Shown: positions 1 to 7,414, counted from the stretch's first letter. The stretch is 64,000 bases of DNA from Streptococcus hyointestinalis (GCF_900459405.1 NZ_UHFN01000007.1:1922001-1986000), one strand, 5' to 3'. Notes: generated by a model from the sequence alone, not told the origin. Numbers and translations: made by a program.

Positions 1-1451
1 TGCTCCTCACTTAATTCAAAAATCGCTTTTCCTATTTTGTCTCCTGTTTGATAGGAAGACGGGAGATTAACAACTTGGTCAAGAATGACTTTGACATTTA
101 TTGGATTAGCATAGTTGCCTTCTGTCACACGTAATCGAAAATTATTTTGATTATTGGCAACAGCAAACAAATCCTTTTCAAAATGATAAGGAACTGGTGT
201 ATTTCGTGATACGATAACACTATTTGTGAAATCTCCTCCAAAATCATAGCGTTGATAGGGTGATTTTTTAAAGAGAAGACCAATTCCTTGCGAAGTCACA
301 TCTTGTACCTGTATCATTGATTCGTTTGTATCAAATCCATCACGTTTTTCACTGAATGAAATCGTTTGATTAGCTAATAAATTTGCAATCAAACTAGCTC
401 CCTCAGCAACAATTGTGTCCGGATTGAGATCATAATGAATAGTTTTTCTGCTAACGCTACTTACCATCTGACGAATAATAGGCATACGTGTTGCACCACC
501 TACTAGTAAAATATGGTCTATAGCTTCCCAAGTCAAACCAGACGCTGCTAAGGTCTGATTCATTTTCAACTCAGTATCTTTAACCAAAACACTTACCGCA
601 CTATTGAACTCATCACGTGTGATTTCAATGCCGTAGTCACCAGATTCACTAGAACGCTCACAAAATACGCTCTCATCAATTGATAATTGTGTTTTTAATT
701 TTTCAGCTTGATAGCGCAGCTGCATTTCTTCTTTTGGCGTCAGCATGGTCATATTGAGCCCTTGTTGCTCAAATTTTTCCTTGATTAATTTAACCAATGC
801 TTTATCAAAATCTATCCCGCCTAATCTATGGTCGCCATCAGTTGCCAAAATATGATAATCCTGCTGAGATACATTCATCACAGTGACATCAAAAGTACCG
901 CCGCCTAAGTCATAGACTAGGATATTACCTGATATTTTTTTGCTGCTAGCATAAGAAATAGCTGCCGCAGTAGGTTCATTAATGATTCTAAGAACATTAA
1001 ACCCTGCTAATTTTCCTGCACGTTTCGTTGCTAAACGCTGCTCTGATGTGAAGTAAGCCGGCACAGTAATGACTGCATCTGAAATATCATCCACTCCTAA
1101 TTCTTGAGACACCGTTTTGAGACGTTTTTTGAACTGATGTAATAGCAGAGCCGATAAAATCGTTGCGTCTATAGGTGAGCTACCAGGTGTCTCATTGACA
1201 ATACCACGTGCCATATCACGCTTAAAGTCTTGCTTAAAGTACTCAACTTTTCCAACTTCTGTCCCTCGGTTAATAGCGTCATTACCATAAAAGACACGAT
1301 TTTGCCCACCGATAGTTGAAAAATAAAGTGCCGAGCGCAATACACGGTCATCGTTCGTGCCAAGTTGAATAATCTCTGGCTTGCCATCAATCACAATTGC
1401 CATACTCGAGTTGGTCGTTCCCAAATCTATCCCAACTGCCTTACTTACCAT
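1..1451 (-). CDS. Hsp70-family (DnaK-like) protein, 3' end outside window
   Basis: The first 483 residues of an Hsp70-type ATPase are visible; the C-terminal part lies beyond base 1. Nucleotide-binding signatures are complete: GIDLGTTNS at residues 7-15, INEPTAAA near 157-164, DLGGGTFDV at 181-189 and VGGATRMP near 317-324. The sequence differs clearly from housekeeping streptococcal DnaK, so it is probably a paralogue. It starts at ATG 1449-1451 behind GAGGAAA. It is the last gene of a minus-strand operon after two membrane proteins, so a role in folding or handling an envelope partner is possible. That role is inference; the Hsp70 fold is not in doubt. Confidence 0.88.
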   Translation of the reverse strand, partial: MVSKAVGIDLGTTNSSMAIVIDGKPEIIQLGTNDDRVLRSALYFSTIGGQNRVFYGNDAINRGTEVGKVEYFKQDFKRDMARGIVNETPGSSPIDATILSALLLHQFKKRLKTVSQELGVDDISDAVITVPAYFTSEQRLATKRAGKLAGFNVLRIINEPTAAAISYASSKKISGNILVYDLGGGTFDVTVMNVSQQDYHILATDGDHRLGGIDFDKALVKLIKEKFEQQGLNMTMLTPKEEMQLRYQAEKLKTQLSIDESVFCERSSESGDYGIEITRDEFNSAVSVLVKDTELKMNQTLAASGLTWEAIDHILLVGGATRMPIIRQMVSSVSRKTIHYDLNPDTIVAEGASLIANLLANQTISFSEKRDGFDTNESMIQVQDVTSQGIGLLFKKSPYQRYDFGGDFTNSVIVSRNTPVPYHFEKDLFAVANNQNNFRLRVTEGNYANPINVKVILDQVVNLPSSYQTGDKIGKAIFELSEE

Positions 1452-1517
1452 ATTTTCCTCTTTCTTTATAAAAAGGTTGACCTAAGCCAACCTCCGAACC
1501 TCTTTACATGTTTATAA

Positions 1518-3266
1518 TCAATCTACACTATTGTCTGTTGACAGTGTTTTAGATTCACCATTTGGCTCAACAATACGATATTTATAGGACTTACCACCAT
1601 AGCTATAACTATCATTATCACTAGTGCCAACATACTTGACATGAGCAGACCAAGACATTTTTTGCTTGATATAGCCAGACGTTGTATGACCATTTCCATA
1701 AGAATAATAGAAACTATAAACAACTGTAAAATCAACTGTGTAGCTGTCTTTTCCGGTCTGACTGACGTTAGTGACGTCAACATCAGAAAAGCTAATACTA
1801 TCAGCATTTCTGATTTTTGCCTCATGAAGGTTGTGGTCAATTGTCTTTTTAACATCATTGTAGAACTTATTTTGGTTTCCATTTTGGAAGATACTATCAA
1901 GCTCATTTGGTGTTTTTTCATTACTTGCATAGTATGAAAGTTTTTGATACGCTGCTGAGATGAGATCATTTGCCGTATCACGATCTAAAACACTATCAGA
2001 ATCCAAGGTAACTATCCCATCATTAGCAATATCACTCGCTTCAATACTCTCACTCTTAACTGTTGTACCATCTGCAAAAGTCTTTTGAACATAGACATCT
2101 GTCGTTTTGCTAAGAGCAAGCTCTTTTACATTGTAGGTGCCATCTGTTAAACTAGCAATTTTATTATTCCCTGCATAAAGGTCTCCATCTTTAAGATTGC
2201 TGTTAACTTCAAAGCTCTTGTAGACGACACCTAAATCAATTTGCTCCGTGCTTGTCAGCTTTTTATTAGCTGATAGGTTGATTGTTTGACCATCAACTTT
2301 TCCTGAAGCCTTAAACTGATACGTCCCTGGATAGAGATGATTGAGTTTCTTTTGATATTTTTTTGAATTGGTGGTTCCTATTTTTTTGCCATTGACACTG
2401 ATAACGAGACCACTAGCATTTGATGTGATATCTGCACTAGCAGGTTTAACCACAACACGCCACTTTGGAAAAATGAGGAGTTCTTTTCCAACTTCTTCTA
2501 AGTGTGCACCATTGAGTGCTTCCTCTGCAGAAACTGCTACGGTTGCTTTTTTAGTATCAGTGTATTTTAAGTCTTTTTCTGTAATATCCTTGTAGTTATC
2601 TGACCAAACTTGATATTTCAAAGCTTCATTAAAGCTTTTACGAACAGCGCTATTGTAGCGCTTTGCAACAGACTCTTTAGAATAATAATTGGTACCTGTC
2701 ATATAAGCAAAGACAAGGACGACAACAAAACTTACAGAAAAAATAATACCAAATTTCTTGCGTTTAGACCACGGCTTTGCCTGCGAAACTGAACCTTGTT
2801 CTTTCCTTTTCTCAACAAAAGGCGTGATACTTGCTAAGCTAAAATTAGCCTCTTTTCCTTCCTGAAACTCTCTTGAAGTTGGTTTACGCCTAACATACTT
2901 TTCAAAAGCGATAAGCCACTCTTTTTGAGCAGGATTTTCTTTTTTTACTTGCGAAGTTTGAGAGTTGCTACTTTCTAAATTTTCTGACTGGGAGGTATCG
3001 TTCGTTGAAAATACAGCCTCCTCAGCAACATCGAAAATCTCAGCAGCTGCTTCTCTTTCTGCTGGACTTGATTCTAAAGATTCTTCAGCGATATCAAAAG
3101 TAGGTTCTTCTGCTTTTTTCTCACTTTCTTTTACGTGAGCTTGAGCGATTGTCTTTATGTCCTTTGGTAAAAAACCGCCTGCTTTTCCTGCCATAAATTC
3201 GTCTGGAGTTGGTGGACGTCCAATCACTTGGTTAAACAGCTCAGTCCATCTCTCTTTACTAGCCAT
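1518..3266 (-). CDS. TcaA-like membrane-anchored protein with duplicated N-terminal module
   Basis: A 582-residue protein with a cytoplasmic N-terminus, one transmembrane helix (about 172-190) and a large extracellular part resembling TcaA-type proteins, ending in an NTF2-like region. The N-terminus carries two copies of a module of about 35 residues (7-41 and 117-151) with the pattern W..xF....R.PT..EF..GK...F. The downstream membrane protein of this operon has a third copy at residues 6-31. Between the copies is an acidic linker with repeated FDIAEE/FDVAEE. In Staphylococcus TcaA is linked to wall-antibiotic response; function here is inferred only from the architecture. It lies 17 bases after the upstream gene and 66 bases before the Hsp70 gene. 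Confidence 0.75.
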   Translation of the reverse strand: MASKERWTELFNQVIGRPPTPDEFMAGKAGGFLPKDIKTIAQAHVKESEKKAEEPTFDIAEESLESSPAEREAAAEIFDVAEEAVFSTNDTSQSENLESSNSQTSQVKKENPAQKEWLIAFEKYVRRKPTSREFQEGKEANFSLASITPFVEKRKEQGSVSQAKPWSKRKKFGIIFSVSFVVVLVFAYMTGTNYYSKESVAKRYNSAVRKSFNEALKYQVWSDNYKDITEKDLKYTDTKKATVAVSAEEALNGAHLEEVGKELLIFPKWRVVVKPASADITSNASGLVISVNGKKIGTTNSKKYQKKLNHLYPGTYQFKASGKVDGQTINLSANKKLTSTEQIDLGVVYKSFEVNSNLKDGDLYAGNNKIASLTDGTYNVKELALSKTTDVYVQKTFADGTTVKSESIEASDIANDGIVTLDSDSVLDRDTANDLISAAYQKLSYYASNEKTPNELDSIFQNGNQNKFYNDVKKTIDHNLHEAKIRNADSISFSDVDVTNVSQTGKDSYTVDFTVVYSFYYSYGNGHTTSGYIKQKMSWSAHVKYVGTSDNDSYSYGGKSYKYRIVEPNGESKTLSTDNSVD

Positions 3267-3283
3267 AAACTTCTCTTTCTCCT

Positions 3284-4180
3284 TTAGAATGACATTGGAT
3301 TAAAGAATTGTGATAAATCCCCTAGTGGCGTTTGTCTAATATAATTGCCAAGGATAGAGTACTCAATCCTAAAGAAAATCCCAACAATAACGCCACTTAA
3401 AACAACTGCGATAAGAAAGCGATAATAATTATCAAACTGAGTTTTATTACCTACCGGTAGCAAACTATAAGTAAGAGCAGTTCCCACTAGTAAAAAGAAC
3501 ACAGCTAGAAGAAACCCTGCCAGTTGAAAACTTCCCATCAATACTAGTAAAAAGATTAAAAGAGACAAAGGAGCTGTAAGAGCAGTCGCACGGCCAAACC
3601 ATGCAAAACTCTTCATAAAAGTGTAAGACTCATCTTGGTAAATAAAGCGACGTGAGATAAATGAAGATAAGGTCAGCGAGAACAAGAAAAGAGCAAAGGT
3701 CACAAACCCTATCAAAAAAACAGATAAATCGGCATTGCTACTACTTGATTGCCCGAACGCACTAGAGATAGAATTGACCAATTTATTAGCTAAAGTATAA
3801 ACAGTTATGCCTAACAGTGCTGCCGTGATACCTAGAGTGATGAGACCATTGTACTGACTGTCATCTTCTTTTGTTGGATTTTTCCAAGCGTCTACTAGCC
3901 AGTTCCAGAAATTACTTGACGCCGCTTTAAACTGGCTCGCCCCATCAGTCTGAGACTGTGGGGTATTTTGCGTATTTCCTGCGGCTACCTGTTTTTCTGC
4001 TGGAGCCTGTACAACCGTAGTTTCTACTACACTTTCTTCTGCGATTTCTTGAACAGTTGACGGTTCAGCTACTACCTCAGCTTCGAATTCACCGGCTAAT
4101 TGTGCCTGCTCAATCTCAGCCTCCGTAGCCTCACGACCATTAACAGCCTCAAAATACTCTAACCAATCTTGCTTGTTCAT
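3284..4180 (-). CDS. Multi-pass membrane protein with the shared W..F...GR module
   Basis: A 298-residue protein. Residues 6-31 are a divergent copy of the module found twice in the next gene. A Glu/Ala/Thr-rich linker follows to about residue 90, then about five transmembrane helices (roughly 111-130, 152-174, 196-216, 218-240, 254-271). This layout resembles streptococcal membrane proteins of unknown function (DUF6574-type), but I cannot assign a function. It is the first gene of the operon, preceded by AAGGAGAAAG and by a consensus promoter at 4244-4272. The shared module suggests that it and the TcaA-like protein bind the same partner; this is inference. Confidence 0.7.
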   Translation of the reverse strand: MNKQDWLEYFEAVNGREATEAEIEQAQLAGEFEAEVVAEPSTVQEIAEESVVETTVVQAPAEKQVAAGNTQNTPQSQTDGASQFKAASSNFWNWLVDAWKNPTKEDDSQYNGLITLGITAALLGITVYTLANKLVNSISSAFGQSSSSNADLSVFLIGFVTFALFLFSLTLSSFISRRFIYQDESYTFMKSFAWFGRATALTAPLSLLIFLLVLMGSFQLAGFLLAVFFLLVGTALTYSLLPVGNKTQFDNYYRFLIAVVLSGVIVGIFFRIEYSILGNYIRQTPLGDLSQFFNPMSF

Positions 4181-4243
4181 TAACTTTCTCCTTTTCCTTT
4201 TTCTTGAACAGAATATTCAAAAAATATACAATGTTACAATTCC

Positions 4244-4272
4244 ATTATATCCACTAAAGTATATGATGTCAA
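4244..4272 (-). promoter_or_regulatory. Consensus promoter of the membrane protein / TcaA-like / Hsp70 operon
   Basis: On the minus strand TTGACA (4267-4272) and TATAAT (4244-4249) are separated by exactly 17 bases. The start codon of the first gene lies about 64 bases downstream. The site sits directly after the terminator of the tiny-ORF array, so array and operon look like separate transcription units. Confidence 0.8.
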
Positions 4273-4290
4273 TATGATAATCAATTATTT

Positions 4291-4320
4291 TAAAAACCCA
4301 TAACCACGTCTGGTTATGGG
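4291..4320 (-). terminator. Rho-independent terminator of the tiny-ORF array
   Basis: A perfect 10-bp inverted repeat, CCCATAACCA / TGGTTATGGG, with a 4-base loop is followed on the minus strand by five T residues. It lies 36 bases after the stop of the last tiny ORF and before the next promoter. Confidence 0.85.
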
Positions 4321-4356
4321 CTAAAAAATATTATTGTCATATCATAAGGAGGGAAG

Positions 4357-4401
4357 TTAGTTATCACCATTTTTATAGCGTTTGATATTTAATTTCAGCA
4401 T
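4357..4401 (-). CDS. Tiny ORF 5 of the RYKNGD array (14 aa)
   Basis: ATG to TAA encodes MLKLNIKRYKNGDN. AAGGAG lies 9 bases before the ATG. The core is written CGC TAT AAA AAT GGT GAT. This is the last intact member of five in the same transcript. The peptide is short, hydrophilic and basic, with no signal peptide, cysteine or transmembrane segment. The family is not recognised. The case for translation is the ribosome-binding site plus the core shared with four other ORFs through different codons. Confidence 0.7.
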   Translation of the reverse strand: MLKLNIKRYKNGDN

Positions 4402-4511
4402 AAGATTAAGCTCCTTATTTTTCACAACTTCTAAGATAATGCTTACCTCTTACTCAAAAAGACATTATTCACATTAACAGCGACTGTTCCGTTATACTCT
4501 CTCGAACTGTC

Positions 4512-4553
4512 TTAATCTCCGTTTTTATACCTATTAAGTGTCATTTGTAACAT
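4512..4553 (-). CDS. Tiny ORF 4 of the RYKNGD array (13 aa)
   Basis: ATG to TAA encodes MLQMTLNRYKNGD, the shortest member; the peptide ends exactly at the conserved Asp, so no residue after it is needed. The core is written AGG TAT AAA AAC GGA GAT, with an Arg codon box used by no other copy. GCGAGGTGG precedes the ATG at normal spacing. Function is unknown. Confidence 0.7.
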   Translation of the reverse strand: MLQMTLNRYKNGD

Positions 4554-4600
4554 AAGCCACCTCGCTCCCATAACAAGATTAGCTAAAAACAACTGTCTTT

Positions 4601-4606
4601 TTACAT
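4601..4606 (-). other. Start-stop element (ATG TAA) behind a perfect Shine-Dalgarno
   Basis: Between tiny ORFs 3 and 4 a perfect AGGAGGTG is followed, six bases on, by ATG and directly by TAA. It occupies one slot of the array. It is either a dead copy that kept its ribosome-binding site or a minimal ORF that holds ribosomes. The sequence cannot decide between these. Confidence 0.4.
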
Positions 4607-4628
4607 TGGAGACACCTCCTAAGCTATT

Positions 4629-4679
4629 TTATGCGACTAGCCTTTTGTCTCCATTTTTATACCGTGATACATGTAACAT
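4629..4679 (-). CDS. Tiny ORF 3 of the RYKNGD array (16 aa)
   Basis: ATG to TAA encodes MLHVSRYKNGDKRLVA. The core is written CGG TAT AAA AAT GGA GAC. GATGGAGG lies just upstream and almost touches the TGA of tiny ORF 2 (15 bases separate stop and start), so translation of the two may be coupled. An in-frame ATG six bases earlier lies too close to the GGAGG to be preferred. Function is unknown. Confidence 0.7.
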   Translation of the reverse strand: MLHVSRYKNGDKRLVA

Positions 4680-4694
4680 AGCCATTCCTCCATC

Positions 4695-4754
4695 TCACTT
4701 TATAAACAGCGCCTTATCACCGTTGCGATAACGCCCTATGTTTAACATCAACAT
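4695..4754 (-). CDS. Tiny ORF 2 of the RYKNGD array (19 aa, RYRNGD variant)
   Basis: ATG to TGA encodes MLMLNIGRYRNGDKALFIK, the longest member and the only one with Arg for Lys in the core. The core is written CGT TAT CGC AAC GGT GAT, so four of its six codons differ from tiny ORF 1. AGGAGGTG, a full match to the 16S rRNA tail, lies 8 bases upstream. Function is unknown. Confidence 0.7.
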   Translation of the reverse strand: MLMLNIGRYRNGDKALFIK

Positions 4755-4784
4755 AAGTGTCACCTCCTATAAAGCAACATCCGC

Positions 4785-4814
4785 CTACCGATTCCTGAAC
4801 GACATCATTAACAT
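4785..4814 (-). pseudogene. Possible decayed array member (MLMMSFRNR)
   Basis: Between tiny ORFs 1 and 2 an ATG opens a nine-codon frame, MLMMSFRNR, ending in TAG. Its start (ML-M-M) and FRNR loosely resemble ML-M-L and YRNG of tiny ORF 2, and the bases after the stop (AGGCGG) resemble those after NGD in tiny ORF 2. It has no clear ribosome-binding site. The call rests on weak similarity. Confidence 0.22.
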
Positions 4815-4841
4815 TTTGTAAAGTCTCTCGTTTTGCCTACC

Positions 4842-4889
4842 TTAAATGGAATCACCATTTTTATACCGAGACTTGTTTTGATTCATCAT
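4842..4889 (-). CDS. Tiny ORF 1 of the RYKNGD array (15 aa)
   Basis: ATG to TAA encodes MMNQNKSRYKNGDSI, the first ORF of the transcript. AAGGAGG lies 8 bases before the first ATG. The core is written CGG TAT AAA AAT GGT GAT. In four of the five members the conserved Arg is residue 8, so position from the start codon is conserved as well as sequence. The promoter at 4931-4959 lies about 40 bases upstream. Function is unknown. Confidence 0.7.
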   Translation of the reverse strand: MMNQNKSRYKNGDSI

Positions 4890-4930
4890 AGAAGTTTCCT
4901 CCTTTGATTATCTTTATTTTTTATACTTTA

Positions 4931-4959
4931 ATTATAATGTAAGCGTTTCCTTTTGTCAA
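4931..4959 (-). promoter_or_regulatory. Consensus promoter of the tiny-ORF array with a cre-like site
   Basis: TTGACA (4954-4959) and TATAAT (4931-4936) with a 17-base spacer on the minus strand give a perfect sigma-A promoter. The spacer contains AGGAAACGCTTACA, matching 12 of 14 positions of the CcpA cre consensus TGWAANCGNTNWCA. Binding there would block polymerase, so carbon catabolite repression is predicted. Confidence 0.82.
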
Positions 4960-5004
4960 GGATTTTGATGCGAAAAAGTCAAAAAACTTTTTTGGTGAAA
5001 TCTT

Positions 5005-5013
5005 TGCTATAAT
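5005..5013 (+). promoter_or_regulatory. Extended -10 element of mutY (leaderless start)
   Basis: TGCTATAAT is an extended -10 element. Only six bases separate it from the ATG at 5020, so transcription should start at or next to the A of the ATG. There is no Shine-Dalgarno. Confidence 0.6.
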
Positions 5014-5019
5014 AACACT

Positions 5020-6171
5020 ATGATTGATTTTAAACAATACGGTATTGATATGTGGGATACCGACAAAATTGACAGTTTTAGGAAAACTCTCCTTGCATGG
5101 TATGACAGGGAAAAGCGTGATTTGCCTTGGCGTCATACGAAAAATCCTTATCACATTTGGATTTCTGAGATTATGCTGCAGCAAACACAGGTCGCTACAG
5201 TCATTCCTTATTATGAGCGTTTTTTGGAGTGGTTTCCAACTATAGCCGACCTCGCTAACGCAGACGAGGAAAGACTGCTCAAAGCTTGGGAGGGACTAGG
5301 CTACTACTCTCGAGTTCGCAATATGCAAATCGCAGCGCAGCAGATTATGACAGATTTTGATGGGCATTTTCCGGAGACTTACGCTGAGATTGCTCAGCTA
5401 AAAGGAATTGGTCCTTACACTGCTGGGGCTATTGCTAGTATCGCTTTTGACTTGGTCGAGCCTGCTGTAGATGGCAATGTCATGCGGGTGATGGCACGTT
5501 TATTTGAGGTGAATTACGATATTGGTGACCCCAAGAATAGAAAAATCTTTCAAGCTATCTGTGAGGTCTTGATTGACCCCAAAAGACCTGGCGACTTTAA
5601 TCAAGCACTTATGGACTTGGGTGCTGACATCGAGTCCGCTAAAAATCCACGTCCAGAGGAAAGCCCTATTCGCTTTTTCAGCGCTGCTTATCTCCATAAC
5701 ACCATGGACAAATACCCTATCAAGGAGCCAAAGAAAAAGCCCAAACCAATACAGATTCAAGCTTTTGTTATCACAAATAGCAAGGGAGAGTTCTTGCTTG
5801 AAAAAAATGATAGCGAGCGTCTTTTAGCAGGTTTCTGGTCTTTTCCGCTTTTAGAGACGCAAATAGTAGCACAGCAACTTTCCCTGTTTGAGACAGATAG
5901 CAAGGAAACTCCTACAATTTCGCAAAAAACGGTCTTTGAAAAGGACTATCGCTTACAGCCTGTCTGGTCAGACCAAACCTTTCCACTTGTCAAACACACC
6001 TTTAGCCACAGAAGGTGGCTGGTGGACATCATAGCAGGTACAGTTCTTGATGACACGCTAGCTAATGATAAGACTCTTGCTTGGGTGAAAAAAGAGGACT
6101 TAGACAATTATCCCCTTGCAACGCCACAGAAAAAGCTAATGGCAAGCTACTTTAAGGCAAATCCTCTCTAA
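5020..6171 (+). CDS. mutY: A/G-specific adenine DNA glycosylase MutY, Fe-S-free type
   Basis: MutY removes adenine paired with 8-oxoguanine in base-excision repair. Residues 34-60 hold LPWR...EIMLQQTQV with the catalytic Glu at 50. The helix-hairpin-helix LKGIGPYTAG is at 127-136 and the catalytic Asp (VDGNV) near 151. The four cysteines of the usual 4Fe-4S cluster are absent; that region reads GADIESAKNPRPEESP, as in other lactic acid bacteria. A NUDIX-like 8-oxoG-recognition domain fills about 245-380. The mRNA appears leaderless. An internal ATG at 5050 is possible, but the N-terminal extension MIDFKQYGIDMW matches the streptococcal family. The 3' end overlaps the convergent MocR gene by 20 bases. 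Confidence 0.95.
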   Translation: MIDFKQYGIDMWDTDKIDSFRKTLLAWYDREKRDLPWRHTKNPYHIWISEIMLQQTQVATVIPYYERFLEWFPTIADLANADEERLLKAWEGLGYYSRVRNMQIAAQQIMTDFDGHFPETYAEIAQLKGIGPYTAGAIASIAFDLVEPAVDGNVMRVMARLFEVNYDIGDPKNRKIFQAICEVLIDPKRPGDFNQALMDLGADIESAKNPRPEESPIRFFSAAYLHNTMDKYPIKEPKKKPKPIQIQAFVITNSKGEFLLEKNDSERLLAGFWSFPLLETQIVAQQLSLFETDSKETPTISQKTVFEKDYRLQPVWSDQTFPLVKHTFSHRRWLVDIIAGTVLDDTLANDKTLAWVKKEDLDNYPLATPQKKLMASYFKANPL

Positions 6172-7414
6172 TCAGGTCTAACATCTGCTCCAGCCTATCA
6201 GCACTAGAAACTTGCACGACACGCTGTGCTTTTGGATTGACATAAAAGTCTGACAAGGGCTCTGACAGACGAAGAAGCTTGGTCAGCTTATTTTTCTTAA
6301 AAGCCGATACATCCAGTAAGACATGATGATAGCGGATACTATGCGGTGGAAGCGTAAACTTATGTGCAGCAAGGGCTTCACCCTCCTCAACTTGCTTGTG
6401 ATAGCGCTCTTTTAGATAGTGGGTGTTTTTAGCATACATGCCATTATTGATGTAAAGCGCCAAAGCTTTTTGTAAAATCAAGTGAGTATCATAATCCATG
6501 AGTTTCTTATAATCAATAAAAGCCTGCTTGAGACATGTGGGGAGACAAACAACCGCCAAACGAAGCGCTGGAAAGATGGTACTCGAAAATGACTTGAGAT
6601 AGATAACACGCTCAAAGGTATCGTAGTAATGTAGCGGTGCTTTTTCAGCAAAATCAGACATATAATCATCCTCAACTAAGTAGACATCGTACTTTTCTGC
6701 TAAAAATACCAAACGCTCCATCTCCTCTGGTGTATAAGAAGTACCCAAGGGATTGTGAAGTCTTGGCATGAGGTAAAAAAACTTAATAGAGCTTTTTTGA
6801 AACATCGCTTCCAGCTCGTCAAAGTCTATACCATCTATCTTTCTTGAGATGGTCTGGTAAGGCAGCGACAGCTGACCAACCAAGTCAACCATCCTGTCAT
6901 AAGTCGGCTGCTCTAGTAAAATATCTGTTTTCCCATTTGGAAAATCTAGCTGCGTTAGAATATAGAGTGCTTGTTGCGTCCCAGCTGTGATGACAAGCTG
7001 CTCACGCTTACTATAGACATCCCCCTCAAGGAGCAATTGATGTGCTGCATCTATCAACTCGGGCAAGCCTTCTTGCTTATGAAAATAGTTAAACAAATAG
7101 CTCTCACGCCCAATCAAGGTTTCATTGAGACAGAGCCTAAAATCCTCGTAAGCTAGATTGGCAATTTCAGAATCAGGTAAGTCTAGCGCCTCCACCTCTT
7201 GATGAGGATTTTCAAAAACATAATAGCCAGACTTTTCAATCGCATGGATGTAGTGCTCATAGCGCAAATCTAAAAGCGCCTTTTGCACGGTGTCTTTGTT
7301 GCAGGAAAAATCGTTAGCCAGCTTTCGTATAGAGGGCAGTTTGTCACCTGCTTTTAAGTGTCCTTTTTTGATTTCTGCGATGATATAGGACTTTATCGCC
7401 TCAACTTTTGTCAT
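6152..7414 (-). CDS. MocR-type GntR regulator with aminotransferase-like domain
   Basis: A 420-residue fusion: a GntR winged helix at residues 1-70 (LPSIRKLANDF, DTVQKAL) and a fold-type I aminotransferase domain from about 90. PLP-binding residues are in place: HNP near 220-222, the Asp of EDDY near 249 and the Schiff-base Lys in YLKSFSS near 274. Such proteins sense PLP or amino compounds as regulators rather than acting as enzymes. It is divergent from an ECF transporter S component, its probable target. GGGGG precedes the ATG. Control of vitamin B6 uptake is inferred from families such as PdxR. It overlaps mutY convergently. Confidence 0.88.
   Translation of the reverse strand: MTKVEAIKSYIIAEIKKGHLKAGDKLPSIRKLANDFSCNKDTVQKALLDLRYEHYIHAIEKSGYYVFENPHQEVEALDLPDSEIANLAYEDFRLCLNETLIGRESYLFNYFHKQEGLPELIDAAHQLLLEGDVYSKREQLVITAGTQQALYILTQLDFPNGKTDILLEQPTYDRMVDLVGQLSLPYQTISRKIDGIDFDELEAMFQKSSIKFFYLMPRLHNPLGTSYTPEEMERLVFLAEKYDVYLVEDDYMSDFAEKAPLHYYDTFERVIYLKSFSSTIFPALRLAVVCLPTCLKQAFIDYKKLMDYDTHLILQKALALYINNGMYAKNTHYLKERYHKQVEEGEALAAHKFTLPPHSIRYHHVLLDVSAFKKNKLTKLLRLSEPLSDFYVNPKAQRVVQVSSADRLEQMLDLIREDLP

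Noticed and set aside
4357..4440. Longer in-frame version of tiny ORF 5 starting at ATT or GTG upstream
   Set aside because: The ATG has AAGGAG at good spacing and the ML start matches the other members; the upstream frame needs rare start codons.
4291..4959. Tiny ORFs as precursors of a radical-SAM RiPP or as a quorum-sensing pheromone
   Set aside because: No radical-SAM enzyme, peptidase-exporter, receptor or regulator lies nearby, and the peptides lack a leader or signal sequence.
4291..4959. Tiny ORFs as type I toxins
   Set aside because: Type I toxins are hydrophobic single-helix peptides; these are short, polar and basic, and no antisense promoter was evident.
6152..7414. Calling the MocR protein an aminotransferase
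   Set aside because: The N-terminal GntR winged helix and the divergent transporter neighbour mark it as a regulator.
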